Source of the DNA: Deltaproteobacteria bacterium
GTDB lineage: Bacteria; Myxococcota; Kuafuiibacteriia; Kuafuiibacteriales; Kuafuiibacteriaceae
Assembly (NCBI GenBank): GCA_016703535.1
Contig: JADJBV010000001.1
Location: 5,260,001 to 5,324,000, forward strand
Direction: 5' to 3'
Length of the DNA: 64,000 nucleotides
The translations under genes and the position numbers were made by a program. The notes under the pieces are model-generated. The model saw only the letters and a program-made list of their open reading frames with translations, searched no databases and was not told where the DNA came from. Positions 1 to 9,096 of this stretch are shown in pieces (the first letter of the stretch is position 1; the number at the start of each line of letters is the position of its first letter).

Positions 1-117
1 GCCGATCAGGATGCCGGCGACCAGCTCGGGGCCGCCAAAGTAGCCGGCGGGCGCGATCGCCAAGATGGCCAAAAGGGGCACCAACCAGCTGGGGAATCGC
101 GGGGTGCCCACCTTCAA
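1..117 (-). CDS. partial membrane protein, 3' part outside window
   Basis: Thirty-nine codons are open from a TTG at 117 to the window edge. They encode a short basic head followed by a hydrophobic stretch (WLVPLLAILAIAPAGYF). The TTG lies one base after the rmlB stop and has AAGGG six bases upstream inside the rmlB end, so it reads as the next gene of the rmlB operon. A GTG at 111 is the alternative start. Too little is visible for a family call. By context it may be a membrane component of polysaccharide synthesis, but that is inference. Confidence 0.5.
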   Translation of the reverse strand, partial: MKVGTPRFPSWLVPLLAILAIAPAGYFGGPELVAGILIG

Positions 118-118
118 C

Positions 119-1174
119 TCAGCCCTTGTGGGTCAAGCCCAGGCGTTGGCCCTGGTACTTCTTCTGTTGGATGCGCTCCCACCAGCCGTGGTTCTCGAGG
201 TACCAGCGTACGGTGCGCTCCAGGCCGGACTCGAAGGTTTCGCTGGGCTGCCAGCCGAGCTCCTTCGAGATCTTCTCGATGTTCATGGCGTAGCGCAGAT
301 CGTGCCCGGGCCGATCGGCCACGTAGGTGATCTGGGATTTGTGGGGCTTGGGGCCGGGCGCGTGTTGGTCGAGGATTTCGCAGATCCGCTCCACCACCTG
401 GAGATTGGTCCGCTCACTTTCGCCGCCGATGTTGTAGGTCTCGCCGACTCGGCCCTTCTCCAACACCACCCGCAAGGCCCGGGCGTGATCGTCCACGTAG
501 AGCCAGTCCCGGACGTTGCTGCCGTTGCCGTAGACCGGGAGCGGCTCACCCGCTTTGCCCTTGAGGATCATCAGCGGGATCAACTTCTCGGGGAACTGAC
601 AAGGGCCGTAGTTGTTGGAGCAGTTGGTCACCAAGGTCGGCAGGCCGAAGGTCCGGTGCCAGGCTCGAGCCAAGTGATCGGAAGAGGCCTTGCTCGCCGA
701 ATACGGAGAGCTGGGATCGTAGGGGGTGGTCTCGAGGAAGGCCCCGGTTGGACCGAGGGAACCATAAACCTCGTCGGTCGAGACGTGCAGGAATCGGAAG
801 CGGGCCTGGTGGGCGGCGTCCAGGCTGCGGAAATAACGCAGGCCTTCTTGCAGCAACGTGAAGGTGCCCACCACGTTGGTCTGGATGAAGTCGGCCGGCG
901 CGTCGATAGAGCGGTCCACGTGGGACTCGGCGGCCAGGTGCATGACCGCGTCCGGCTTATATTCAGTATAAGCCTTGGCGACGGCCGCGGTGTCGGAGAT
1001 ATCGGCCTCTAGCAGCCGATAACGCGGGTTTTGGGCCACCGACTCCAGGGAGTCCAGGTTGGCCGCGTAGGTGAGCTTGTCGAGGTTCAGGACCTCGTGT
1101 TCGGTCTCATGGATCAGCTGACGAACCAGGGCGGAGCCGATAAAACCGGCGCCACCCGTCACGAGAATGCGCAC
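119..1174 (-). CDS. rfbB: dTDP-glucose 4,6-dehydratase
   Basis: This 351-residue cytoplasmic enzyme of the extended SDR family converts dTDP-glucose to dTDP-4-keto-6-deoxyglucose, the entry to dTDP-rhamnose and other deoxysugars. Visible features are the NAD-binding TGGAGFIG at residues 6-13, the family signature STDEVYG at about 132-138, the catalytic pair Y158/K162 in YSASK, and NCSNNYGP further on. Length is normal for RmlB. It starts three bases after the stop of the tyrosine autokinase gene and is followed at one base by a membrane protein gene, so it is co-transcribed with polysaccharide assembly genes. rmlA, rmlC and rmlD are not in the window. Confidence 0.95.
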   Translation of the reverse strand: MRILVTGGAGFIGSALVRQLIHETEHEVLNLDKLTYAANLDSLESVAQNPRYRLLEADISDTAAVAKAYTEYKPDAVMHLAAESHVDRSIDAPADFIQTNVVGTFTLLQEGLRYFRSLDAAHQARFRFLHVSTDEVYGSLGPTGAFLETTPYDPSSPYSASKASSDHLARAWHRTFGLPTLVTNCSNNYGPCQFPEKLIPLMILKGKAGEPLPVYGNGSNVRDWLYVDDHARALRVVLEKGRVGETYNIGGESERTNLQVVERICEILDQHAPGPKPHKSQITYVADRPGHDLRYAMNIEKISKELGWQPSETFESGLERTVRWYLENHGWWERIQQKKYQGQRLGLTHKG

Positions 1175-1177
1175 GCC

Positions 1178-3400
1178 TCAGGCCTCCGCGCCCTTCTCCG
1201 CCTCGGCGCCGTAAGGAGCGCCGTAGCGGCTGTGATAGTAGTAGTAATAACCGCCGTGGCCGTCTTCCAGGTCCACGTCGTTGAGCACCACGCCCAAGAT
1301 TCGAGCGTTGACGTCCCGGAGTTGCCGGGCCGCGCGCCGCACCGCCTCTTTGGTCGTCTTTGAGGCCTTGACCACAAAGATGGTGCCCTCGGCGATCTGG
1401 GAGAGGATGACCGCGTCGGTCACCGCCTGCACCGGCGGCGAGTCGAAGATGATCCGGTCGTAACGTTGATCGAGTTGCTTCACCAGGTTGACGAAGCGAT
1501 CGGTGTGCAGGATCTCGGCCGGGTTGGGCGGCAGCGGCCCACAGGGCAAGATGTCCAGGCCGGCGATGTCGGTGGCCTTGATCGCTTGATCCAAGGTCAA
1601 GGCGTCCACCAAAACGCTGGTGAGCCCACCTTCCCCGGGCACGCCGAAGGTGCGGTGGAGCCGAGGCTTCCGCAGATCGGTGTCCACCAACAACACGCGA
1701 GCGCCCGCTTGTGCCATGGTGATGCCCAAGGCCACCGCGGTGGTGGACTTGCCTTCGCCGGGGCCGGCGCTGGTGAGGAGCAAACGCTTGAAGCTCTTGT
1801 CGGTGCTGAGGAACAAGAGGTTGGTGCGGATCGCCCGAGTGCATTCGGCCACAGAGCTCTTCGGGTTCTGGACGATGTAGAGGTCGCGACCGGTCGGGAC
1901 CCGCTGCACCCCATCGACGGTGATGGTCTTTTTGGCCTGCTGCTCTTCTTCGCTGATGCTCGGCAAGATGCCCAAGAAGGGGAGCGCCAAGAGGGCCTCG
2001 ATGTCGGCCTGAGAGTGGACGGTGTTGTCGAGCAACACCCCGGCCACCGCCACGCCCAAGCCCAAGATCAACCCCAACACCAGCCCGATCGCCGCGTTTT
2101 TGGGCACCGAGGGGCGCACCGCGCGAGGCTGGATCTCGGCCTTTTGGTGCCAACGCACGAAGTTGGACTCGAGGAGCCCCGAGAGGCTGGCTTCGGTCTG
2201 CCGCTTCATCAGGGACTGGTACATCTCGCGGTTGGTGCCGAGATCTCGGTGGAGTTTGCTGTACTCGAGCCCCAAGGTGTTGAGCTCCAGGGCCCGGGTC
2301 TTCTCTTGATCCATCGCCAAGTTCAGGCCGGTTTCGGTCTGCTTCAAGCTGGCGATCTCGTTGTCGAGGGCCACCAAGATGATGTCGACCTCGTGTTTCA
2401 GGCGGTCTTCGATCTCGGCGATCTGCTTGTCGATGGCGATCCGGTTGGGGTGGAGTTCACCGTAGCGAGTGCTGATCTCGGCCCGGCTGGAGTAGAGGGT
2501 GGCCAAGGTCCGCTTCAGCTCGGCCACCGCGGGGTTGGCGGCGACGCGGGCGTCGGCTTCGAGGGCGACGCCGGAAGCGATGGCGCGCTGGGCCGTCAAC
2601 ACCTGCCGGCGAGACTCCAGGTCGATCAGCTGGCTGCGGACGTCGATCATCCGCTCACTGAGTTTGGCCAAGCTGGTGGAGATCATGTTCTGCCGGTCCT
2701 CGAGGGACATCGACACCAGGGTGTGCTCTTGCCGGTATTGGTTGAGGGCCTTTTCGGCGTCCTCGATCTTCTTGGTGAACTCGTCGACCCGCTCGTCGAG
2801 CCACTTGCTGGCGCCGCGGCTGGTGGAGAGCCGGCGCTCCAAGCTGTAGTTGATGTACGAGTCGGCGACCGCGTTGGCGATCTTGGCGGCCCGATCGGCG
2901 TCGAAGTCCTCGACCACCAGCTTGACGATGCGGCTGTTGAGTTCGGGTGAGACCACCAGGTGCTCCAGCACCGCCAGCTCCACCAACTTCTCCCGCTCCT
3001 CGCCCGGGCCCGCGGTGATCCCGTAGTCGGCGAGGAAACGGGCGTGGTCATAGAGCCCAAGCTGAGCGATGGCGTCCCGCACGACCGCTCGGCTTTTGAT
3101 GATCTGGTATTGGGTGTTGTAGAAGGCCCGTTCGGCTCGAGATTGTTCGGTGAGGTCGTCGATCATCGCGTCTTCGGCGAGCACCTTGGGCACCGCCGGC
3201 TCGATGAGCACCTGAGCGACCGCTTCGTAGACCTTGGGTTGACGGGCCGTCCCCAGCCCGACCGCCGCCCCGACCAAGATGGTCGAGGCCAAGATCCACC
3301 ACTTGCGCCGAGCGATCGCCCGCACCACGTCCTGCGGGTTGATCGCCAAACCGGAGCCCTCATGAGGCGCCGGGGATTGCTGCTGACTGTGGGTCGTCAC
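1178..3400 (-). CDS. polysaccharide co-polymerase / BY-type tyrosine autokinase (Wzc/GumC-like)
   Basis: The product is a 740-residue inner-membrane protein that sets chain length and drives export of a Wzy-type polysaccharide, regulated by its own tyrosine phosphorylation. An N-terminal Wzz-like region follows a first membrane segment at about 34-51. Long coiled coils fill about 200-400, and a second membrane segment lies at about 435-457. The kinase has Walker A GPGEGKST at 546-553, Walker A' VLLVDTD near 569 and Walker B IIFDSPP at 650-656. A C-terminal tyrosine cluster has YYYYY at 718-722 plus Y726 and Y730. I chose the GTG at 3400 because GAGG sits eight bases upstream; an upstream in-frame start at 3490 would add 30 residues unlike the family. 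It is the first gene of a minus-strand operon with rfbB. Confidence 0.93.
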   Translation of the reverse strand: MTTHSQQQSPAPHEGSGLAINPQDVVRAIARRKWWILASTILVGAAVGLGTARQPKVYEAVAQVLIEPAVPKVLAEDAMIDDLTEQSRAERAFYNTQYQIIKSRAVVRDAIAQLGLYDHARFLADYGITAGPGEEREKLVELAVLEHLVVSPELNSRIVKLVVEDFDADRAAKIANAVADSYINYSLERRLSTSRGASKWLDERVDEFTKKIEDAEKALNQYRQEHTLVSMSLEDRQNMISTSLAKLSERMIDVRSQLIDLESRRQVLTAQRAIASGVALEADARVAANPAVAELKRTLATLYSSRAEISTRYGELHPNRIAIDKQIAEIEDRLKHEVDIILVALDNEIASLKQTETGLNLAMDQEKTRALELNTLGLEYSKLHRDLGTNREMYQSLMKRQTEASLSGLLESNFVRWHQKAEIQPRAVRPSVPKNAAIGLVLGLILGLGVAVAGVLLDNTVHSQADIEALLALPFLGILPSISEEEQQAKKTITVDGVQRVPTGRDLYIVQNPKSSVAECTRAIRTNLLFLSTDKSFKRLLLTSAGPGEGKSTTAVALGITMAQAGARVLLVDTDLRKPRLHRTFGVPGEGGLTSVLVDALTLDQAIKATDIAGLDILPCGPLPPNPAEILHTDRFVNLVKQLDQRYDRIIFDSPPVQAVTDAVILSQIAEGTIFVVKASKTTKEAVRRAARQLRDVNARILGVVLNDVDLEDGHGGYYYYYHSRYGAPYGAEAEKGAEA

Positions 3401-3629
3401 TCGGGAAACCTCGCGTCCGAATCCCCGACCTTCAGCCTGGGAACAAGGCCGGGGTCGAAGGCGGGAATGCAGGTAACATGTGACTGCCACGATGTAAAAC
3501 GTTCAGCGTCGGGTCACCCCGGATGGCGTCGCCGCCAACCCATTGAATCTACTGGATCATTCGGTTTCGACGCGCTGCCCCACGGCACATTGGAAAGTTG
3601 GGCCCCGGCGGAGTATGGAGCCCGCGTCC
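3401..3629. promoter_or_regulatory. divergent intergenic region between autokinase and carA
   Basis: This 229-base non-coding stretch lies between the minus-strand autokinase/rfbB operon and the plus-strand carAB operon, so it must carry both promoters. I see no convincing -35/-10 pair, no PyrR- or Arg-box-like operator I would defend, and no attenuator. An upstream extension of either gene into it is possible in frame but is not supported by ribosome binding sites. Confidence 0.4.
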
Positions 3630-4718
3630 ATGCGCCTGCTCCTTGAAGACGGCACCGAACTGGTCGGGAGGTCCTACGGGGCCCAGACCGCGGTCGCCGG
3701 CGAAGTCGTGTTCAACACCGGGATGACCGGGTACGTCGAGACCCTCACGGATCCTTCGTACAAGGGCCAGATCCTGGTGATGACGTATCCGCTGGTCGGC
3801 AACTACGGCGTGCCGGCGGCTCGGCCCAGTCCTTCGATCGATCGGCCCTTCGAGTCGAGTCGTATCCAAGTGCAAGGTTTGGTGGTCCAGACCTACGTCG
3901 ACCATCACAGCCACCACGCGGCGACCCGCTCCTTGGCCGAGTGGTTGAAGAGCGAAGACGTGCCGCTGCTGTCGGGGATCGACACGCGCCTTCTGACCCA
4001 GAAGCTCCGGGAGAAGGGCACGATGCGGGGCTTCATCGTGCCGCCGGGCGACGTCGAAGAAGGACGAAGGAAGGCGCGGCAGATCGAGATGCGGCGCGAG
4101 GTCTTCAGGGCGGTCGCGCCCAAAGAGGTGATCCGTTACCCAGGCGGCGCGCCCAAGATCTTGCTGGTGGACGCGGGCGCCAAAGACAACCTGGTGCGTT
4201 CGTTGTTGGAGCGCGGCGCCTCGGTGATCCGGGCCCCCTACTTCGCGGACCTGGTGGAGTTGGCCAAAGAGGCCGACGGGATCTTGCTCGGCAACGGCCC
4301 GGGTGATCCGAAGGATCTGGTCGAGCTCATCGATCAGGTGAAGGTGCTGCTCAAGGACTACCGACGCCCGATCTTTGGCGTGTGCCTGGGCAACCAGATC
4401 TTGGCGTTGGCGGCGGGTGGCGACACGGCCAAGCTCAAGTACGGCCACCGCAGCGTGAACCAGCCGGTGCAAGATCTATTGACGCGCCGCTGCTACATCA
4501 CCAGCCAAAACCACGGCTACGCGGTGCGGGACGCGTCCTTGCCCGCCGACTGGGAGCCTTGGTTCGTCAACCTCAACGACGGCACCAACGAAGGCATCCG
4601 CCACCGGAGCAAGCCCTTCTTCAGCGTCCAGTTCCACCCCGAGGCCTCACCGGGCCCCGAGGACACCCGCTACTTGTTCGACGACTTTTTGCGCCTGGTC
4701 AGCGCCCAGAGGAGCTGA
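3630..4718 (+). CDS. carA: carbamoyl-phosphate synthase, small (glutaminase) subunit
   Basis: The 362-residue subunit hydrolyses glutamine and passes ammonia to CarB for carbamoyl phosphate synthesis, feeding pyrimidine and arginine pathways. The N-terminal CPSase small domain is followed by a class I glutamine amidotransferase with nucleophile C252 in FGVCLGNQ and H336/E338 in VQFHPEAS. The ATG at 3630 has GGAG nine bases upstream; ATGs or alternative starts further up are badly spaced. carB begins three bases after the stop. Its place beside polysaccharide genes, including a carbamoyltransferase 9 kb downstream, is noted separately. Confidence 0.95.
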   Translation: MRLLLEDGTELVGRSYGAQTAVAGEVVFNTGMTGYVETLTDPSYKGQILVMTYPLVGNYGVPAARPSPSIDRPFESSRIQVQGLVVQTYVDHHSHHAATRSLAEWLKSEDVPLLSGIDTRLLTQKLREKGTMRGFIVPPGDVEEGRRKARQIEMRREVFRAVAPKEVIRYPGGAPKILLVDAGAKDNLVRSLLERGASVIRAPYFADLVELAKEADGILLGNGPGDPKDLVELIDQVKVLLKDYRRPIFGVCLGNQILALAAGGDTAKLKYGHRSVNQPVQDLLTRRCYITSQNHGYAVRDASLPADWEPWFVNLNDGTNEGIRHRSKPFFSVQFHPEASPGPEDTRYLFDDFLRLVSAQRS

Positions 4719-4721
4719 GCC

Positions 4722-7700
4722 ATGTACGGGGCCTACATTCCCAAAAAACCGAAGCGCGTCCTGATCCTCGGCTCGGGAGCCCTGCAGATCGGCCAGGCCG
4801 GCGAGTTCGACTACTCCGGCAGCCAGGCGATCAAGGCGCTGCGGGAAGAGCACGTGACCACCGTGCTGATCAACCCGAACATCGCCACCATCCAGACCAG
4901 CGAAAACTTCGCCGATCGGGTCTATCTGCAAGCGGTCACGCCCGACTTCGTGGAGCGGGTGATCGTCAAGGAAGAGTGCGACGCGCTGCTGCTCAGCTTC
5001 GGCGGCCAGACCGCCCTCAACTGCGGCCTGGAGCTGGAGTCCTCGGGCATCTTGGACAAACACGGGGTGCGGGTGTTGGGCACGCCGGTGTCCGCCATCC
5101 GCGACACCGAAGATCGGCAGCTGTTCATCGAACGGTTGGCCGAGATCGGGATCAAGTGTGCGCGCAGCAAGGCCTGTCGCTCGATCGCCGAAGCAAAGGC
5201 CGCGGTCAAAGATATCGGCCTGCCGACCATGTTGCGGGGCGGTTTTGCGCTCGGCGGCAAGGGTTCGGCGGTCATTCGCCACGAGTCGGAGATCGACGAG
5301 CGCTTGAAGAAGGCCTTCGCCGGCGGCGTGCCTCAGGTCTTGGTCGAGGAGTACCTGGGCGGCTGGAAAGAGATCGAATACGAGGTGGTGCGGGACTTCC
5401 GCGACAACTGCATCACCGTCTGCAACATGGAGAACTTCGACCCGATGGGGATTCACACCGGTGAGTCCATCGTGGTCGCGCCCTCTCAGACCTTAACCGA
5501 CGAGGAGTACCAGCTGCTCCGATCGATCGCGATCAAGGTCATCCGGCACCTGGGCATCGTCGGCGAGTGCAACATCCAGTACGCCTTCGACCCCAAGTCG
5601 ACCGACTACCGGGTCATCGAGGTCAACGCGCGGTTGTCCCGATCTTCGGCGTTGGCGTCGAAGGCCACCGGCTACCCGCTGGCCTACGTGGCCGCCAAGT
5701 TGGCCCTCGGTTACACCTTGCCCGAGATCCCCAACTCGATCACCCGGCGCACCACGTCGTTCTTCGAGCCGGCCCTCGACTACTTGGTGTGCAAGTTCCC
5801 GCGCTGGGACCTGAGCAAGTTCAAGGGCGCCACCACCCACATCGGCAGCGAGATGAAGTCGGTCGGTGAGGTGATGGCCATCGGCCGCACCTTCCCCGAG
5901 GTCATCCAAAAGGCCGTGCGCATGTTGGACATCGGCGGCTGGGGTGTGGATCCCAACCTCTTCCCAGCCGAAGACCTGGAGGACGCGCTGCGCCGGCCGA
6001 CACCGTTGCGCATTTTCTCCTTGGCGCGAGCGCTCAAAGACGGCTGGTCGGTGGACAAGGTCCACGAGTTGACCGGGATCGATCGCTGGTTCCTGCACGG
6101 TTTGGCCGAGATCGGCACCATGCACAAGGCGCTGAGTGGGGTGCGAGGATCGATCGATCCCTCGATGTTGCGGAGGGCCAAGGAGCTGGGCTTTTCGGAT
6201 CAAGGCATCGAAAAGGTCACGGGCGTGGACCAGCTGGAGGTGCGGCGAGAGCGGCAGGCCTACGGCATCAAGCCCCACATCGCCAAGATCGACACCTTGG
6301 CCGCCGAGTTCCCGGCCGAAACAAACTACCTCTACTCCACGTACCACGCGTCATCGACGGAGAGCGCACCCACCAACAAGAAGAAGGTGATGGTGCTCGG
6401 CTCCGGCTGTTATCGCATTGGATCGTCGGTCGAGTTCGACTGGTGCTGCGTCAACGCGGCTCAGGCCGCCAGCGAACTGGGCTACGAAACGATCATGCTC
6501 AACTACAACCCGGAGACGGTCAGCACCGACTACGACGTCTGCGACAAGTTGATCTTCGACGAGGTCAGCTTCGAGTCGGTGATGGACATCTACGAGCGGG
6601 AGCAGCCCGACGGGATCGTGGTCTCGATGGGCGGCCAGGTGCCAAATAACCTGGCCATCCGCCTCCACCGCCAGGGGGTGCGCATCTTGGGGACCTCGGC
6701 CGAGTCCATCGACATGGCCGAAGACCGGAGCAAGTTCAGCGCACTCCTCGATCGACTGGGCGTCGATCAACCCCGCTGGGCCCACTTGACCGAAACCTCG
6801 GACGCGATGGCCCTGGTGGAGCAGCTGGGTGGCTTCCCGGTGTTGGTGCGGCCGTCGTACGTACTTTCGGGCGCGGCCATGAGCGTGGCCCACGAGCCCA
6901 ACGAGTTGATGCGGATCCTCCAGCGCGCCAAGAAGGTGAACAGCGAACACCCGACGGTGATGACCGCCTTCGAGGTCAACGCCCGGGAGATCGAGATCGA
7001 CGCGGTCGCCGATCACGGCGAGATGGTGCTCTGGGCCATCGTGGAACACGTGGAAGACGCGGGTGTGCACTCGGGGGACGCGACCTTGATGTTGCCGCCC
7101 CAGACCATCCCGTTGCCGACGGTCCACAAGGCCCGAAAGATCGTGGCTCAGCTGGCCAAGGAGCTGAACATCACCGGGCCCTTCAATGTGCAGATGTTGG
7201 CCAAGAAGGGGGCGGTGCGGGTCATTGAATGTAATCTGCGGGCCTCTCGCTCTTTGCCCTTCGTCAGCAAGGTCACCGGCAACAACTTCGTCTCGGAGGC
7301 CATGCGCCGCATGTTGGGGGTACGGCGCCCGGTGCAAAACCACGCGCTGGATCTCGACTACGTGGCGGCCAAGGTGCCGATGTTCAGCTTCCCTCGGTTG
7401 ACCGGCGCTGATCCTTTGCTCGGCGTAGAGATGGCCTCCACCGGTGAGGTCGGTTGTTTCGGCGACGACGCCCACGAGGCGCTGCTCCACGGCTTGTTGG
7501 CGACGGGCTTCCGGTTCCCGGAGAAGGGCGTGTTGTTGTCGCTCGGGCCATTGTCCGACAAATACAGCTTCACCGACGAAGCCCGAGCGGTGGCCGACGA
7601 TCTGAAGTTGCCGATCTACGCCACGCCCGGGACCGCCGAGGCCCTCTCGAGCCTCGACATCCCTTGTACGGTGTTGTCCAAGACCCCGGGCGAAGGGCTC

Positions 7701-7952
7701 TCGGCCATGGACGCCATCGATCAGGGCTTGGTCGATTTGGTGATCAACATCCCACGCTCCTACGACGAGTTGGGTCGCCCCGACGGCTACCTGATCCGGC
7801 GACGAGCGGTAGACGCCGAGGTCCCCTTGATCACCGATCCAATGTTGGCCCGGGCGGTGATCGAGGCCATGCGCTGGCGGCAGAAGCCGGCGTCGCTGCG
7901 GATCTTGGCCTGGGACGAGTACCTGCAGCGCAGCCCGATGGCGCTGAGGTAA
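4722..7952 (+). CDS. carB: carbamoyl-phosphate synthase, large subunit
   Basis: This full-length 1076-residue ATP-dependent synthetase makes carbamoyl phosphate from bicarbonate, ammonia (from CarA) and two ATP. The two homologous ATP-grasp halves are both visible: the first begins at the GSGALQIGQAGEFDYSG motif and the second at GSGCYRIGSSVEFDW near residue 557. A C-terminal MGS-like allosteric domain (SDKYSFTDEA to ATPGTAEAL) follows. AGGAG lies upstream of the ATG inside the end of carA. Nothing is missing compared with the family. Confidence 0.97.
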   Translation: MYGAYIPKKPKRVLILGSGALQIGQAGEFDYSGSQAIKALREEHVTTVLINPNIATIQTSENFADRVYLQAVTPDFVERVIVKEECDALLLSFGGQTALNCGLELESSGILDKHGVRVLGTPVSAIRDTEDRQLFIERLAEIGIKCARSKACRSIAEAKAAVKDIGLPTMLRGGFALGGKGSAVIRHESEIDERLKKAFAGGVPQVLVEEYLGGWKEIEYEVVRDFRDNCITVCNMENFDPMGIHTGESIVVAPSQTLTDEEYQLLRSIAIKVIRHLGIVGECNIQYAFDPKSTDYRVIEVNARLSRSSALASKATGYPLAYVAAKLALGYTLPEIPNSITRRTTSFFEPALDYLVCKFPRWDLSKFKGATTHIGSEMKSVGEVMAIGRTFPEVIQKAVRMLDIGGWGVDPNLFPAEDLEDALRRPTPLRIFSLARALKDGWSVDKVHELTGIDRWFLHGLAEIGTMHKALSGVRGSIDPSMLRRAKELGFSDQGIEKVTGVDQLEVRRERQAYGIKPHIAKIDTLAAEFPAETNYLYSTYHASSTESAPTNKKKVMVLGSGCYRIGSSVEFDWCCVNAAQAASELGYETIMLNYNPETVSTDYDVCDKLIFDEVSFESVMDIYEREQPDGIVVSMGGQVPNNLAIRLHRQGVRILGTSAESIDMAEDRSKFSALLDRLGVDQPRWAHLTETSDAMALVEQLGGFPVLVRPSYVLSGAAMSVAHEPNELMRILQRAKKVNSEHPTVMTAFEVNAREIEIDAVADHGEMVLWAIVEHVEDAGVHSGDATLMLPPQTIPLPTVHKARKIVAQLAKELNITGPFNVQMLAKKGAVRVIECNLRASRSLPFVSKVTGNNFVSEAMRRMLGVRRPVQNHALDLDYVAAKVPMFSFPRLTGADPLLGVEMASTGEVGCFGDDAHEALLHGLLATGFRFPEKGVLLSLGPLSDKYSFTDEARAVADDLKLPIYATPGTAEALSSLDIPCTVLSKTPGEGLSAMDAIDQGLVDLVINIPRSYDELGRPDGYLIRRRAVDAEVPLITDPMLARAVIEAMRWRQKPASLRILAWDEYLQRSPMALR

Positions 7953-7959
7953 GCTCCGC

Positions 7960-9018
7960 ATGTTGCGGGTCCTGGCCCTCACCAAATACGACCGAATGGC
8001 GGCCAGCGCCCGGATGCGCTTCGTCCAGTTCGAGCCGGGCCTCAAGGAGCGGGGCATCGAACTTTCGATCTCGCCGCTCTTCGATGATCGCTACCTGAAG
8101 GAGCGCTTCTCGAGCGGCCGGCAGAAACCGGAGCACGTGTTGCGGGCCTTGGTCCGTCGGGCCCGGGCCCTGGTGGAGGCCCGGAGCTGGGACTTGGCGG
8201 TGGTCTGCTACGAGCTGTTCCCGTACCTGCCGCCGCTCTTCGAACAAGCGGCCTTGTTGGGCCTGCCCTACGTCTTCGACTTCGACGACGCGATCTTCCA
8301 CACCTACGATCAACACCCGCGGGCGCTGGTGCGGCGGGTGTTGGGGGACAAGTTGAGCCGGGTCATACGAGGGGCCAGGTCGGTGATCGCCGGGAGCGAC
8401 TACCTGGCGGAGTACGCCCGGCGCAGCAACCCCAAGGTGCATCTGATCCCCACGGTGATCGATCTCGACCGTTATCGGGTGCGGAGCACGCCCCGACGGG
8501 CGGGCCCATTTACGGTCGGGTGGATCGGATCGCCGTCGACCTCCACTTACCTGGATCTGGTGACCGGACCACTGGTGCGGTTGGCCCAAGAAGGCCCGGT
8601 GAAGTTGCTGGCCGTCGGCGCGGCACCACGCACGATTCCCGGGGTCGAGGTGGAGATCCGCCCCTGGTCGGAGGCCCGGGAGGTGGAAGATCTCCTGGAG
8701 TGCGACGTGGGCATCATGCCCCTCACCGACACCCCATGGTCCCGGGGCAAGTGTGCCTTCAAGCTGATCCAGTATATGGCCTGCGGTCTGCCCGTGATCG
8801 CGTCGCCGGTGGGGGCCAACCAAGAGGTCGTCAACCTCGACTGCGGCGCCTTCGCCCGGGATGACCAAGAGTGGCTCACCGAGCTGCGACGCTTGCGGGA
8901 CACACCGTCCTTGGCGGAGGCCCAGGGCCGGGCCGGACGAGCCCGGGCCGAGGCCCGCTATTCGCTCCAGAGCCAGTTGGATCCGCTGGCCCAGATCTTC
9001 CGCCAGGCCGTTGGATAG
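7960..9018 (+). CDS. GT4-type glycosyltransferase
   Basis: This 352-residue cytoplasmic retaining glycosyltransferase of the GT-B fold probably adds a sugar to a lipid-linked glycan. The C-terminal nucleotide-sugar site is recognisable: VGWIGSPSTSTYL after a linker, then an acidic-to-glycine stretch ending FKLIQYMACGLPVIASPVG. The N-terminal half contains YVFDFDDAIF. It starts seven bases after carB and may be read through from it. The sugar donor and acceptor cannot be told from sequence. Confidence 0.88.
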   Translation: MLRVLALTKYDRMAASARMRFVQFEPGLKERGIELSISPLFDDRYLKERFSSGRQKPEHVLRALVRRARALVEARSWDLAVVCYELFPYLPPLFEQAALLGLPYVFDFDDAIFHTYDQHPRALVRRVLGDKLSRVIRGARSVIAGSDYLAEYARRSNPKVHLIPTVIDLDRYRVRSTPRRAGPFTVGWIGSPSTSTYLDLVTGPLVRLAQEGPVKLLAVGAAPRTIPGVEVEIRPWSEAREVEDLLECDVGIMPLTDTPWSRGKCAFKLIQYMACGLPVIASPVGANQEVVNLDCGAFARDDQEWLTELRRLRDTPSLAEAQGRAGRARAEARYSLQSQLDPLAQIFRQAVG

Positions 9019-9096
9019 GCGACCGGCGCACAACGCCAGGGCCGCTCCCCGGGGTCAGGCTCGCCCCGGCTTGGGCTCGGCGGTACCATCGGGGCC

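Noticed and set aside
1466..2950. Long plus-strand frame opposite the tyrosine autokinase, and similar long antisense frames opposite carAB, the large lipoprotein and others.
   Set aside because: All are mirror frames of recognised genes, with Arg/Ala/Gly/Pro- or His/Leu/Gly-rich sequence and no family features.
3630..7952. A transferred gene island carrying carAB.
   Set aside because: Codon and base use look the same as the neighbours and no mobile element, integrase or tRNA gene flanks it.
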